A DNA stretch of 8,396 nt, from contig DINE01000004.1 of the NCBI GenBank assembly GCA_002425935.1, forward strand, positions 27,474 to 35,869. The letters run 5' to 3'. How positions within the stretch are numbered: the stretch's first letter is position 1; each line of letters begins with the position of its first letter. The stretch is from Bacteroidales bacterium UBA5548 (GTDB lineage: Bacteria; Bacteroidota; Bacteroidia; Bacteroidales; UBA932). Below the pieces are notes generated by a model, which was not told where the DNA came from, made no database searches, and worked only from the letters and a program-made list of their open reading frames with translations. This document shows positions 1 to 6,032 of this stretch, piece after piece. The position numbers were made by a program, and so were the translations under genes.

Positions 1-224
1 CTCTTTGACGATGAGTCAATTAGTGCAAATACCTCTTTACCTTTGGCAGAGGGGAAGATGCTAATATAGACCTTGGCAACCGAAAGGTCGGGGCTTATTC
101 TTACGGCAGTTACCGAAACCATTGCCCCGGCAAAAACCGCCGTTCCCTTTTCGCGGAATATCTCTGCAAGATCTCTCTGCAGTTGTCTGGCAACCTTTTG
201 TTGCCTTGTGCTTTCACCCTCCAT
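1..224 (-). CDS. rbfA: Ribosome-binding factor A, 5' part (runs off the left edge)
   Basis: RbfA is a small KH-fold protein that binds the 30S subunit and helps mature the 5' end of 16S rRNA, notably in the cold. Reading the minus strand from the ATG at 224 gives 74 residues with no stop before the window edge. The start MEGESTRQQKVARQLQRDLA and the segment VSVTAVRISPDLSVAKVYIS (about residues 36-55) match the conserved N-terminal helix and central strand of the family. Full-length members are about 110-130 residues, so roughly the last third is missing here. The start follows the tyrS stop after a single base (TGA-T-ATG), which implies co-transcription and probably translational coupling with tyrS. 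No Shine-Dalgarno is visible, as is usual in this phylum. The family call comes from sequence pattern recognition and is strong for a fragment. Confidence 0.9.
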   Translation of the reverse strand, partial: MEGESTRQQKVARQLQRDLAEIFREKGTAVFAGAMVSVTAVRISPDLSVAKVYISIFPSAKGKEVFALIDSSSK

Positions 225-225
225 A

Positions 226-1515
226 TCAGCTGATTTTTAAAATAAAGTAATTTTTCTTGCCCTTCTGGACAAGTATATATTTTTCATTGAGAAGGTCGTT
301 CTCCGAAATTGTCTCCTCGGGAGATTCAATTTTTGTCTTATTAATGCTTACTCCGGATGCCTGTACCATTTTACGGCACTCTCCCTTAGAGGGGAAAACC
401 GCACTCTTTACCGCCAGAAGCTCTACTATGTTTGCCGGAAGCTCCTCCCTTGCCACTTCAAACTGAGGAACACCCTCAAATACAGAGAGAAATGTTCTCT
501 CATCAAGCTCTTTGAGCGCTTCGTAAGTTGATTGGCCGAAGAGTATTGCAGAGGCTTTTACTGCCTTTTCGTACTCCTGCTCTCCGTGAACCATTACCGT
601 TACCTCCTTTGCAAGCAGCTTCTGGAGTTCCCGCATGTGCGGAGCCTCAGCGTGCTTTGCAATTTCGCTCTCTATTACCTCTTTTGGTAGCATTGTAAAT
701 ATCTTGATATACCTTTCGGCATCGTCGTCACTTACATTCAGCCAGAACTGGTAGAAGGCGTATGGTGTGGTGTATCTTGGGTCAAGCCAGATGTTTCCCT
801 GTTCGGTCTTACCGAATTTTCCCCCGTCTGCCTTGGTTATCAGCGGGCATGTCAGAGCAAATGCCTCTCCGGCCTCTTTGCGGCGGATCAATTCGGTTCC
901 TGTTGTTATGTTTCCCCACTGGTCGCTGCCCCCCATCTGAAGTTTGCAGCCGTAATTGCTGTACAGATAAAGGTAGTCGTATCCCTGAACTAACTGGTAA
1001 GTGAATTCGGTAAAGGACATACCCTCGCGCTCATCTCCGGTAATTCTCTTTTTAACCGAGTCTTTGCTCATCATGTAGTTGACTGTGATATGTTTTCCCA
1101 CATCCCTGATAAAGTGCAGAAAGGTGTAGTCTTTCATCCAGTCGTAGTTGTTCACCAGAATTGCTGAGTTTGCGGAATCGGAATCGAAGTCCAGAAAAAG
1201 TGAGAGTTGCTTTTTAATTGACTCCTGATTGTGTCTCAGTGTCTGCTCATCAAGAAGATTTCTCTCCGATGATTTCATAGAGGGGTCGCCAATCATTCCG
1301 GTTGCTCCTCCCACAAGTGCAATGGGGCGGTGACCTGCTGCCTGCAGGTGCTTTAACATCATTATGCTCACCAGGTGTCCAATGTGAAGTGAGTCGGCTG
1401 TCGGGTCAATCCCAACGTATGCCGATGTCATCTCTTTTTGAAGCTGCTCTTCGGTCCCGGGCATGATATTGTGGACCATTCCTCTCCAGGTGAGTTCCTT
1501 TACGAAATTGCTCAT
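226..1515 (-). CDS. tyrS: Tyrosyl-tRNA synthetase
   Basis: This cytoplasmic class I aminoacyl-tRNA synthetase charges tRNA-Tyr with tyrosine using ATP. The Rossmann domain carries the HIGH signature at residues 44-47 inside YVGIDPTADSLHIGHL, and a KMSKS-equivalent KFGKT at 233-237. The tyrosine-pocket pattern YQLVQGYD lies at 173-180 (Tyr173, Gln177, Asp180), followed by GGSDQWGN at 195-202. An anticodon-binding region follows, and a C-terminal S4-type RNA-binding domain (about 360-429) contains FPSKGECRKMV and ends NYFILKIS. The length of 429 residues is normal for bacterial TyrRS. The ATG at 1515 gives the expected N-terminus (MSNFVKELTWRGMV). The gene is first in an operon with rbfA, separated from it by one base, and is divergent from the S37 peptidase gene. 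A TAnnTTTG element lies about 19 bp upstream, leaving only a short leader. I see no T-box or other riboswitch. Confidence 0.98.
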   Translation of the reverse strand: MSNFVKELTWRGMVHNIMPGTEEQLQKEMTSAYVGIDPTADSLHIGHLVSIMMLKHLQAAGHRPIALVGGATGMIGDPSMKSSERNLLDEQTLRHNQESIKKQLSLFLDFDSDSANSAILVNNYDWMKDYTFLHFIRDVGKHITVNYMMSKDSVKKRITGDEREGMSFTEFTYQLVQGYDYLYLYSNYGCKLQMGGSDQWGNITTGTELIRRKEAGEAFALTCPLITKADGGKFGKTEQGNIWLDPRYTTPYAFYQFWLNVSDDDAERYIKIFTMLPKEVIESEIAKHAEAPHMRELQKLLAKEVTVMVHGEQEYEKAVKASAILFGQSTYEALKELDERTFLSVFEGVPQFEVAREELPANIVELLAVKSAVFPSKGECRKMVQASGVSINKTKIESPEETISENDLLNEKYILVQKGKKNYFILKIS

Positions 1516-1531
1516 TTACTCTTTAATTTTG

Positions 1532-1563
1532 GGCAAAAGTAAGGTTTTTTCTTTACTTTTGCC
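1532..1563. promoter_or_regulatory. Divergent promoter region built on an 11-bp inverted repeat
   Basis: GGCAAAAGTAA (1532-1542) is repeated as its exact reverse complement TTACTTTTGCC (1553-1563) around a T-rich 10-base centre. Each arm contains TACTTTTG, a perfect TAnnTTTG -7 element of Bacteroidota. The plus-strand copy at 1554-1561 points to the peptidase gene and has a TTTG 22 bp upstream (1528-1531) as a possible -33 box. The minus-strand copy at 1534-1541 points to tyrS, with no good -33 box. The predicted starts would give leaders of about 45-50 bases for the peptidase and about 12 for tyrS. Transcription start sites are inferred, not observed. Confidence 0.55.
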
Positions 1564-1615
1564 TAATTGCAAGGTACTAAGTTAACAATCACATTAATAA
1601 ACAGCATAACAAAAT

Positions 1616-2947
1616 ATGACAAGAAAAATTTGGTCAAAATTCAACGGATTTCTATCCCTGCTTGCTCTAGCTTCTCTCTTAACCTTAAATACATCTGCTC
1701 TTTACGCTTTTTCGAATGCCTCACAGGCAGATACTCTTATCGCCCGCATTCAATCCATTGACGGAGTTTCAGATGTTAAACCTCTTGAAAGCAGGCACTT
1801 TAATCAAAAATATACACTATTCATCAATCAGCCGTTAGATCATGACAACCCTGCTGCCGGCACCTTCAGACAGAGAGTTTTTGTGATGAATGTCTCTCAG
1901 GAGAGGCCAACCGTTCTGGTTACAGAAGGGTATGGTGCTGCCTATGTGGTAAATCCTGCTTACAGGGAGGAGCTGTCGAGGCTTTTGAATGCAAATATCA
2001 TTTTTGTTGAGCACCGCTACTTTTTAGCCTCAACTCCCGATGTAAAGAACTGGAGATACCTCACTGCAAAGAACTCTGCATATGACCTCCACAATGTGAG
2101 AAAGGCGTTTGCCGATCTTTACAAAGGAAAGTGGATTGCTACGGGAATTAGCAAGGGAGGGCAGACTGCTCTGCTTTATACTGCCTTTTTCCCGGAAGAT
2201 GTTGATGTAACTGTCCCTTATGTTGCCCCGTTGTGCCGTGGTGTTGAGGATGGCAGGCACGAGCCTTTTTTGCGTGAGCGGGCGGGCACGGCTGCTGAGA
2301 GGGCTGTTCTTGAGAGGTTCCAGAGGGAGATTCTTACCAGGAGGGCGGAGCTTAAGCCTAAGTTTGACTCATTGTGTGAGGTGAAAAAATATAAGTTTAA
2401 TATTCCATTGGATGAGGTTTATGACTTTTCGGTTCTTGAGCTTCCTTTTGCCTTCTGGCAGTGGGGGAGCCCGATTTCTGAGGTGCCCGCCGCCGGTTCA
2501 GGAGCAGAGGAGGTGTTCAGATACTGGATGAAGATAAGCTCTCCCGACTATTTTATTGCCGAGACTCCTGTAACCCCGTTCTTTGTACAGGCCGGAAGAG
2601 AGCTTGGCTATTACGGATATGACATTAAGCCTTTTAAGGGCTTGTTAAAAATAAAGAGATCTAAGGGTTATCTCAACAGAATATTTGTTCCTGCCGATGC
2701 TCAGACAAAATTTGACAAGAGCCTCTACAGAAAGCTTAAGAGGTTTGTGGCGACAACAGACAGGAAGATGATGTTCATTTACGGGGAGTACGATCCGTGG
2801 AGTGCTGTGATGGTAAGTGAACCAAAAAATGGGAACGTTGTTGTTTTAGTTGAACCTAAAGGAAGTCACAGAGCCAGAATATCAACTCTGCCCGAAGAGA
2901 TGAGAAAAAGGGCGATTGAAACATTAAATTCATGGCTGGCGCTGTAA
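1616..2947 (+). CDS. Secreted S37-family serine peptidase (tripeptidyl aminopeptidase type)
   Basis: This looks like an exported alpha/beta-hydrolase peptidase of the S37 (PS-10) family, whose characterised members remove tripeptides from protein N-termini. Residues 1-31 form a signal peptide: basic MTRKIWSK, a hydrophobic core LLALASLLTL, and likely cleavage after ALYA at 31. There is no lipobox cysteine. The nucleophile is Ser179 in GISKGG (177-182). Asp393 in GEYDPW (390-395) and His418 in GSH (416-418) are placed to complete the triad. EHRYF at 132-136 is the strand and turn typical of the S28/S37 group. The 443-residue length is reasonable for the family. The ATG at 1616 fits because it starts the signal peptide and follows a predicted promoter. 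It heads a plus-strand block, with the next gene 21 bp downstream. Substrate and exact cleavage preference cannot be read from sequence, and an S28-like assignment is the main alternative. Confidence 0.85.
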   Translation: MTRKIWSKFNGFLSLLALASLLTLNTSALYAFSNASQADTLIARIQSIDGVSDVKPLESRHFNQKYTLFINQPLDHDNPAAGTFRQRVFVMNVSQERPTVLVTEGYGAAYVVNPAYREELSRLLNANIIFVEHRYFLASTPDVKNWRYLTAKNSAYDLHNVRKAFADLYKGKWIATGISKGGQTALLYTAFFPEDVDVTVPYVAPLCRGVEDGRHEPFLRERAGTAAERAVLERFQREILTRRAELKPKFDSLCEVKKYKFNIPLDEVYDFSVLELPFAFWQWGSPISEVPAAGSGAEEVFRYWMKISSPDYFIAETPVTPFFVQAGRELGYYGYDIKPFKGLLKIKRSKGYLNRIFVPADAQTKFDKSLYRKLKRFVATTDRKMMFIYGEYDPWSAVMVSEPKNGNVVVLVEPKGSHRARISTLPEEMRKRAIETLNSWLAL

Positions 2948-2968
2948 AAGAGAATCGTTGATATTAAT

Positions 2969-3856
2969 ATGTTGGAATTCAAAGTAATCGAAACAGGCGA
3001 CAAAGTCTGGGCAGATACTCTCCTGAAGTTTTCGGACTTCAGGGGGGCAGAGTATTGTTTTACAAACCTCTTTATCTGGGACGGAATATATAAATCAAAA
3101 ATCGGACGGTATAAAGATTTTCTTCTTTTGAGAACAGGGGATGAATCTGATTACCATTACCTCTACCCGGCGGGTAAAGGGGATGTGAAAGAGGTTGTAG
3201 ATCTTATGATAGAGGACTCTGCGAAATTTGGAAAGAGACTCACACTTATAGGCCTGACTGCGGAGACAAGGGCTAATCTTGAGAGGCTTTACCCCGGAAG
3301 GTTTAACTATACACCTGTCAGAAACAGCTTTGACTATATCTACGACAGTGAAAAGATGATTTCTCTCTCTGGGAAAAAACTCCAGCCCAAAAGGAATCAT
3401 ATAAACTACTTTACCAATAACTACAACTGGTCTTACGAGGATTTTACCGCGGACAAAATTGACGAGGTTGTGAACTTTAACCTTGAGTGGTGTAAAGCTA
3501 CCGACTGTAAACAGTATGAAACTCTTATGTGGGAGAGCTGTGCTGTGGAGAAGTGCCTCTCTCATTATCAGGAGCTCAATCTAATGGGTGGTATTTTAAG
3601 GGTTGACGGAAAGATTGTTGCTTATACTGTGGGTGAAGTGATAAATTCAGACACTGTAATTGTTCATATTGAGAAGGCCTTTTCAGAAATAAGAGGTGCA
3701 TACCCCATGATTAACAGAGAGTTTGCTTCAAGACTAGCCCCCGGATATAAATACGTAAACAGGGAGGATGATATTGGAGATGAGGGTCTGAGAAAGGCCA
3801 AAGAGTCTTATTATCCTGCATTTATGCTGGAAAAATTTTATGCTGAATTATTTTAG
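2969..3856 (+). CDS. DUF2156 (LPG synthase C-terminal type) GNAT-like protein
   Basis: This 295-residue soluble protein resembles the catalytic C-terminal domain of phosphatidylglycerol lysyltransferase (MprF), a double GNAT-like fold that moves an aminoacyl or acyl group. Visible family landmarks are NSFDYIYD (119-126), KRNHINYF (141-148), the strand-turn-strand GGILRVDGKIVAYTVGE (207-223), HIEKA (233-237) and the C-terminal block YVNREDDIGDEGLRKAKESY (262-281). No membrane segments or signal peptide are present, so the flippase half of MprF is absent and lipid modification cannot be assumed. Stand-alone versions are common in Bacteroidota and, to my knowledge, uncharacterised. The start 21 bp after the peptidase stop, with no promoter-like element between them, suggests co-transcription. 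The family call is firm; the function is open. Confidence 0.85.
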   Translation: MLEFKVIETGDKVWADTLLKFSDFRGAEYCFTNLFIWDGIYKSKIGRYKDFLLLRTGDESDYHYLYPAGKGDVKEVVDLMIEDSAKFGKRLTLIGLTAETRANLERLYPGRFNYTPVRNSFDYIYDSEKMISLSGKKLQPKRNHINYFTNNYNWSYEDFTADKIDEVVNFNLEWCKATDCKQYETLMWESCAVEKCLSHYQELNLMGGILRVDGKIVAYTVGEVINSDTVIVHIEKAFSEIRGAYPMINREFASRLAPGYKYVNREDDIGDEGLRKAKESYYPAFMLEKFYAELF

Positions 3857-3857
3857 C

Positions 3858-3865
3858 TATATTTG
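3858..3865 (+). promoter_or_regulatory. Candidate internal promoter (-7 box) for the GldE-like gene
   Basis: TATATTTG is an exact match to the Bacteroidota -7 consensus TAnnTTTG and sits two bases after the DUF2156 stop codon. A start about 7 bases further on would leave a leader of roughly 20 bases before the TTG at 3891. No clear TTTG lies at the -33 position, so the match rests on the -7 box alone. If real, the last two genes of the block can be expressed without the peptidase. Confidence 0.45.
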
Positions 3866-3890
3866 CGCAGATAACCATTAAGTAAGAAAA

Positions 3891-4835
3891 TTGGAACCTC
3901 CCAGTAGCGTTTTAGATGATTACTTCTCCAGAGGGATAATTTTGTTCCTCTCATTGGTGGTCTATGCCCTGATTTCGGGTATTGATTATGCTTTTCGTGT
4001 CTATTCAGACGGTAAAAATTCCAATCTTTCAGACAAAAACGGGAAATACACCGGAGAGTCACTTCTTCAGGTATCTCTTTTTATCAAAGTTATCATTATT
4101 GTCTACAGCTCATCAATTCTCGCTCCTGTATATGCCGCCCCTCTTGCGCTGACACTTCTGCTTGCTGCCGAAAACTCGGCTATTCAACTTATCTCCGGAA
4201 GGGAGCAGAGCTTCTTAACCAAGACACGTCCGGTTATCTGGCTTATTGAAATAATTACTCTTCCTGTTAGCTCATTCTTAGCAAGATTTTCAGAGGAGAG
4301 AGAGGAGGAGAGAGAGGATCGCGATGCGCAGGAGTTCGAAGAGATGACAGAAATTATTGAGGAGGCAGGTATCCAGGGTCAGGCGGAGAAGAAGATGCTG
4401 AAGGGAATTGCGGCGCTGTCAAATACTTCGGTTTATGAGATTATGAAGCCTCGTGTAGAGATGTTTGCTCTAAGCACCTCTATGTCTTCGCGTCAGGTTA
4501 TGGAGGCAGCGGTTGAGTGCGGCTATTCAAGGCTGCCTGTTTACGAGGGCTCTCCTGACAATATAAAAGGTTTTCTCTATGTAAAGGACCTTGTTGGTTA
4601 CCTTCGAGACGGAGTTCGCGATTTTGAGTGGCAGAGACATATAAGAAAGGCATATTTTGTGCCGGGGAGCAAGAAGATTAATGACCTTCTTGAGGAGTTC
4701 CGCCAAAAGAAGATTCACCTGGCAATGGTGGTTGATGAGTATGGTGGTACAGACGGGCTTGTTACTCTGGAGGATGTTTTGGAAGAGATCGTGGGTGAGA
4801 TTGAGGATGAGTCAGATAAGTCAGATATTTCTTAA
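3891..4835 (+). CDS. GldE-like membrane protein with tandem CBS domains, lacking the CorC_HlyC domain
   Basis: This belongs to the CNNM/CorC/GldE superfamily of membrane proteins with cytoplasmic CBS pairs, linked to ion transport and, in flavobacteria, gliding and type IX secretion. The N-terminal part (about 14-132) has hydrophobic segments near 16-35, 62-102 and 114-132, but the usual SGSE-A-FFSL region reads SGIDYAFRVYS, so the DUF21 domain is short and divergent. After a charged linker (135-160), CBS1 spans about 182-237 (MKPRVEMFAL, GYSRLPVYEG, GFLYVKDLV) and CBS2 about 250-303 (KKIHLAMVVDEYGGTDGLVT, LEDVLEEIVGEI). The protein ends ten residues later, where relatives continue for about 80 more residues of CorC_HlyC domain, and only 36 bp remain before the next gene. 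The TTG at 3891 is the only workable start: a stop lies in frame four codons upstream, and the first in-frame ATG is far inside. MEPPSS also resembles the N-termini of relatives. The gene pairs with the phosphopantetheinyl transferase downstream. Confidence 0.85.
   Translation: MEPPSSVLDDYFSRGIILFLSLVVYALISGIDYAFRVYSDGKNSNLSDKNGKYTGESLLQVSLFIKVIIIVYSSSILAPVYAAPLALTLLLAAENSAIQLISGREQSFLTKTRPVIWLIEIITLPVSSFLARFSEEREEEREDRDAQEFEEMTEIIEEAGIQGQAEKKMLKGIAALSNTSVYEIMKPRVEMFALSTSMSSRQVMEAAVECGYSRLPVYEGSPDNIKGFLYVKDLVGYLRDGVRDFEWQRHIRKAYFVPGSKKINDLLEEFRQKKIHLAMVVDEYGGTDGLVTLEDVLEEIVGEIEDESDKSDIS
4293..4316 (+). repeat. Perfect 12-bp tandem duplication in a polypurine run
   Basis: The unit GAGGAGAGAGAG occurs twice back to back (4293-4304 and 4305-4316) in frame, encoding EERE twice (residues 135-142) in the linker between the membrane part and the CBS domains. 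The pure A/G run continues to 4318. A 12-bp unit keeps the frame if copy number changes, while the inner GA repeats could cause frameshifts. Confidence 0.9.
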
Positions 4836-4871
4836 ATATAAATGAGTTAAAGAAAATAAATTCACAATACA

Positions 4872-5507
4872 ATGGGACTGTTTTTTAGCAGAGAGACCGA
4901 AAACGGAGCGACAATTTCGGTATGGGAGATTACAGAGAGCGAGAATGAGCTTCTGGACCTGTGCTCTGTTCCCAGTGAAGAGCTGGAGGAGCTTCAGTTT
5001 ACAAAAAGTACTGCAAGACGAAAAGAGCTGCTTGCCGTAAGAGCGCTCCTAAACGAGATGTTTGGAGGTAAAGTTTACCTCGGACATCACGACAACGGAA
5101 GGCCGTTTCTTCAGAACAGCCTTACCGAAATCAGTATATCTCACACTGCAAGATTTGCATGCATCATTACTCACCCAGAGGAGAGTGTGGGTATAGATAT
5201 CGAGTCTGTGAAAAGAAATTTTCTGTCAGTAGAAAAGCGTGCTTTGTCAGATGACGAGAGAGAGGATGTGAGTGAGAAAAACCGCAATACACATCTTGCC
5301 ATTTACTGGAGTGCAAAAGAGGCTGTTTTCAAACGAATGTCAAGATCGGATGTAGATTTTGCAAGACAAATCTTTATAAAAAAATTCACCCCCAGAGACG
5401 AGGGTGAAATTACCGCAATTTACACCGATAACGATGGTCATGAAGAGGAGTTCGAATTAAACTACGAAATCTTTAACGATCATGTAATGGTGTGGATTGT
5501 AGGTTAA
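4872..5507 (+). CDS. Sfp-type 4'-phosphopantetheinyl transferase
   Basis: The enzyme transfers 4'-phosphopantetheine from coenzyme A to a serine of acyl or peptidyl carrier proteins, activating them. Both signatures are present: VGIDIE at 106-111, with metal ligands Asp109 and Glu111, and WSAKEAVFK at 146-154, with Glu150. Upstream are GRPFL (76-80) and ISISHT (87-92), the CoA-phosphate-binding SH-T turn. The length of 211 residues fits the Sfp/AcpT group rather than the roughly 120-residue AcpS type. It starts 36 bp after the GldE-like gene with no promoter-like element between, so co-transcription is likely. This gene order also occurs elsewhere in Bacteroidales, as far as I recall. No polyketide or non-ribosomal peptide genes are near, so the substrate may be the fatty-acid ACP or a carrier protein encoded elsewhere. 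Its stop abuts the convergent bcp stop, and its 3' coding region contains a minus-strand terminator at 5378-5408. Confidence 0.92.
   Translation: MGLFFSRETENGATISVWEITESENELLDLCSVPSEELEELQFTKSTARRKELLAVRALLNEMFGGKVYLGHHDNGRPFLQNSLTEISISHTARFACIITHPEESVGIDIESVKRNFLSVEKRALSDDEREDVSEKNRNTHLAIYWSAKEAVFKRMSRSDVDFARQIFIKKFTPRDEGEITAIYTDNDGHEEEFELNYEIFNDHVMVWIVG
5378..5408 (-). terminator. Intrinsic terminator for the bcp direction, inside the phosphopantetheinyl transferase gene
   Basis: Read on the minus strand, TTCACCC and GGGTGAA form a 7-bp stem (plus-strand 5402-5408 and 5385-5391) around a 10-base loop, followed at once by seven T (plus-strand A at 5378-5384). It lies about 100 bases beyond the bcp stop. 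In the plus direction the A run precedes the stem and no T run follows, so it should work only for minus-strand transcripts. Confidence 0.7.
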
Positions 5508-5951
5508 TCAGATTATCTGTGCGGAGTGCTTCTTTGTATCAACCTTCTCAATAATATCTTTAATAACACCATCCGGCCCAATCACAAAAGTCTTGCGGAT
5601 AATTCCGTCATACTCTTTTCCCATAAACTTCTTTCTGCCCCAGGCATCGTAAGCTTGTAATATTTTTGCATCTGTGTCTGAAACAAGATCAAACGGGAGG
5701 TTGAATTTTTCGATAAACCCCTTATGCGACTTCTCACTATCTTTGCTTACCCCTAAAATTTCATATCCCATCGATTTGAACCTTTCGTAATTATCTCTAA
5801 GGTCGCAAGCCTCTGCCGTGCAACCCGGGGTGTTATCTTTGGGGTAAAAATACAGGACTAGAGTCTTCCCTTTGAAGTCCGCCAGTTTAACCTCGATTCC
5901 GTCTTGATTCCTGCCCGAAAAGTCGGGCGCTTTCTCTCCGATTTTTAACAT
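5508..5951 (-). CDS. bcp: Thiol peroxidase of the Bcp/PrxQ peroxiredoxin family
   Basis: This cytoplasmic peroxiredoxin reduces hydrogen peroxide and organic hydroperoxides with thioredoxin as the usual electron donor. The start MLKIGEKAPDFSGRNQDG is typical of the family. The active site DNTPGCTAEAC carries the peroxidatic Cys44 and, five residues later, the resolving Cys49, the classic PrxQ spacing. RKTFVIGPDG, with Arg119 as the likely active-site arginine, follows. I chose the ATG at 5951, giving 147 residues and the family N-terminus. An in-frame ATG at 6005 would add 18 residues that merely translate the hairpin downstream of groEL. The gene follows groEL on the same strand after 81 bp including that hairpin. 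No CAAAnnTA (reverse TAnnTTTG) is visible between them, so expression may depend on read-through from groESL. Its stop is immediately adjacent to the stop of the convergent transferase gene. Confidence 0.95.
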   Translation of the reverse strand: MLKIGEKAPDFSGRNQDGIEVKLADFKGKTLVLYFYPKDNTPGCTAEACDLRDNYERFKSMGYEILGVSKDSEKSHKGFIEKFNLPFDLVSDTDAKILQAYDAWGRKKFMGKEYDGIIRKTFVIGPDGVIKDIIEKVDTKKHSAQII

Positions 5952-5970
5952 AATTTTTCGTTTATGTTTT

Positions 5971-6007
5971 AAAACAACAATGGAGACAAAATGTTTTGTC
6001 TCCATTG
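5971..6007 (-). terminator. Strong hairpin after groEL, likely intrinsic terminator or attenuator
   Basis: Plus-strand 5978-5991 (CAATGGAGACAAAA) is exactly complementary to 5994-6007, giving a 14-bp perfect arm around a two-base centre. In the groEL direction the stem is followed by TTGTTTT (5977-5971), a T-rich tract interrupted by one G. It begins 26 bases after the groEL stop. The imperfect tract and the missing bcp promoter suggest incomplete termination, or alternatively 3'-end protection of groESL mRNA. Confidence 0.75.
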
Positions 6008-6032
6008 CTTTTATATTGGAAAGGGTAGGATA

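Noticed and set aside
1532..1563. Inverted repeat between tyrS and the peptidase read as a terminator
   Set aside because: It lies at the 5' ends of two divergent genes, so there is no upstream transcript to end. The promoter reading explains it better.
1516..1615. T-box riboswitch upstream of tyrS
   Set aside because: The minus-strand leader predicted from the -7 box is only about a dozen bases, too short for a T-box, and the region holds no T-box sequence.
3095..3565. 156-codon minus-strand open frame opposite the DUF2156 gene
   Set aside because: It matches no recognisable family and lies wholly within a well-supported gene on the other strand.
5952..6005. N-terminal extension of bcp from an ATG at 6005, beginning METKHFVSIVV
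   Set aside because: The extra 18 residues are translated from the palindromic hairpin after groEL. The plus strand opens a near-identical METKCFVSIAF from the other arm, which shows that the similarity comes from the palindrome. The family N-terminus starts at 5951.
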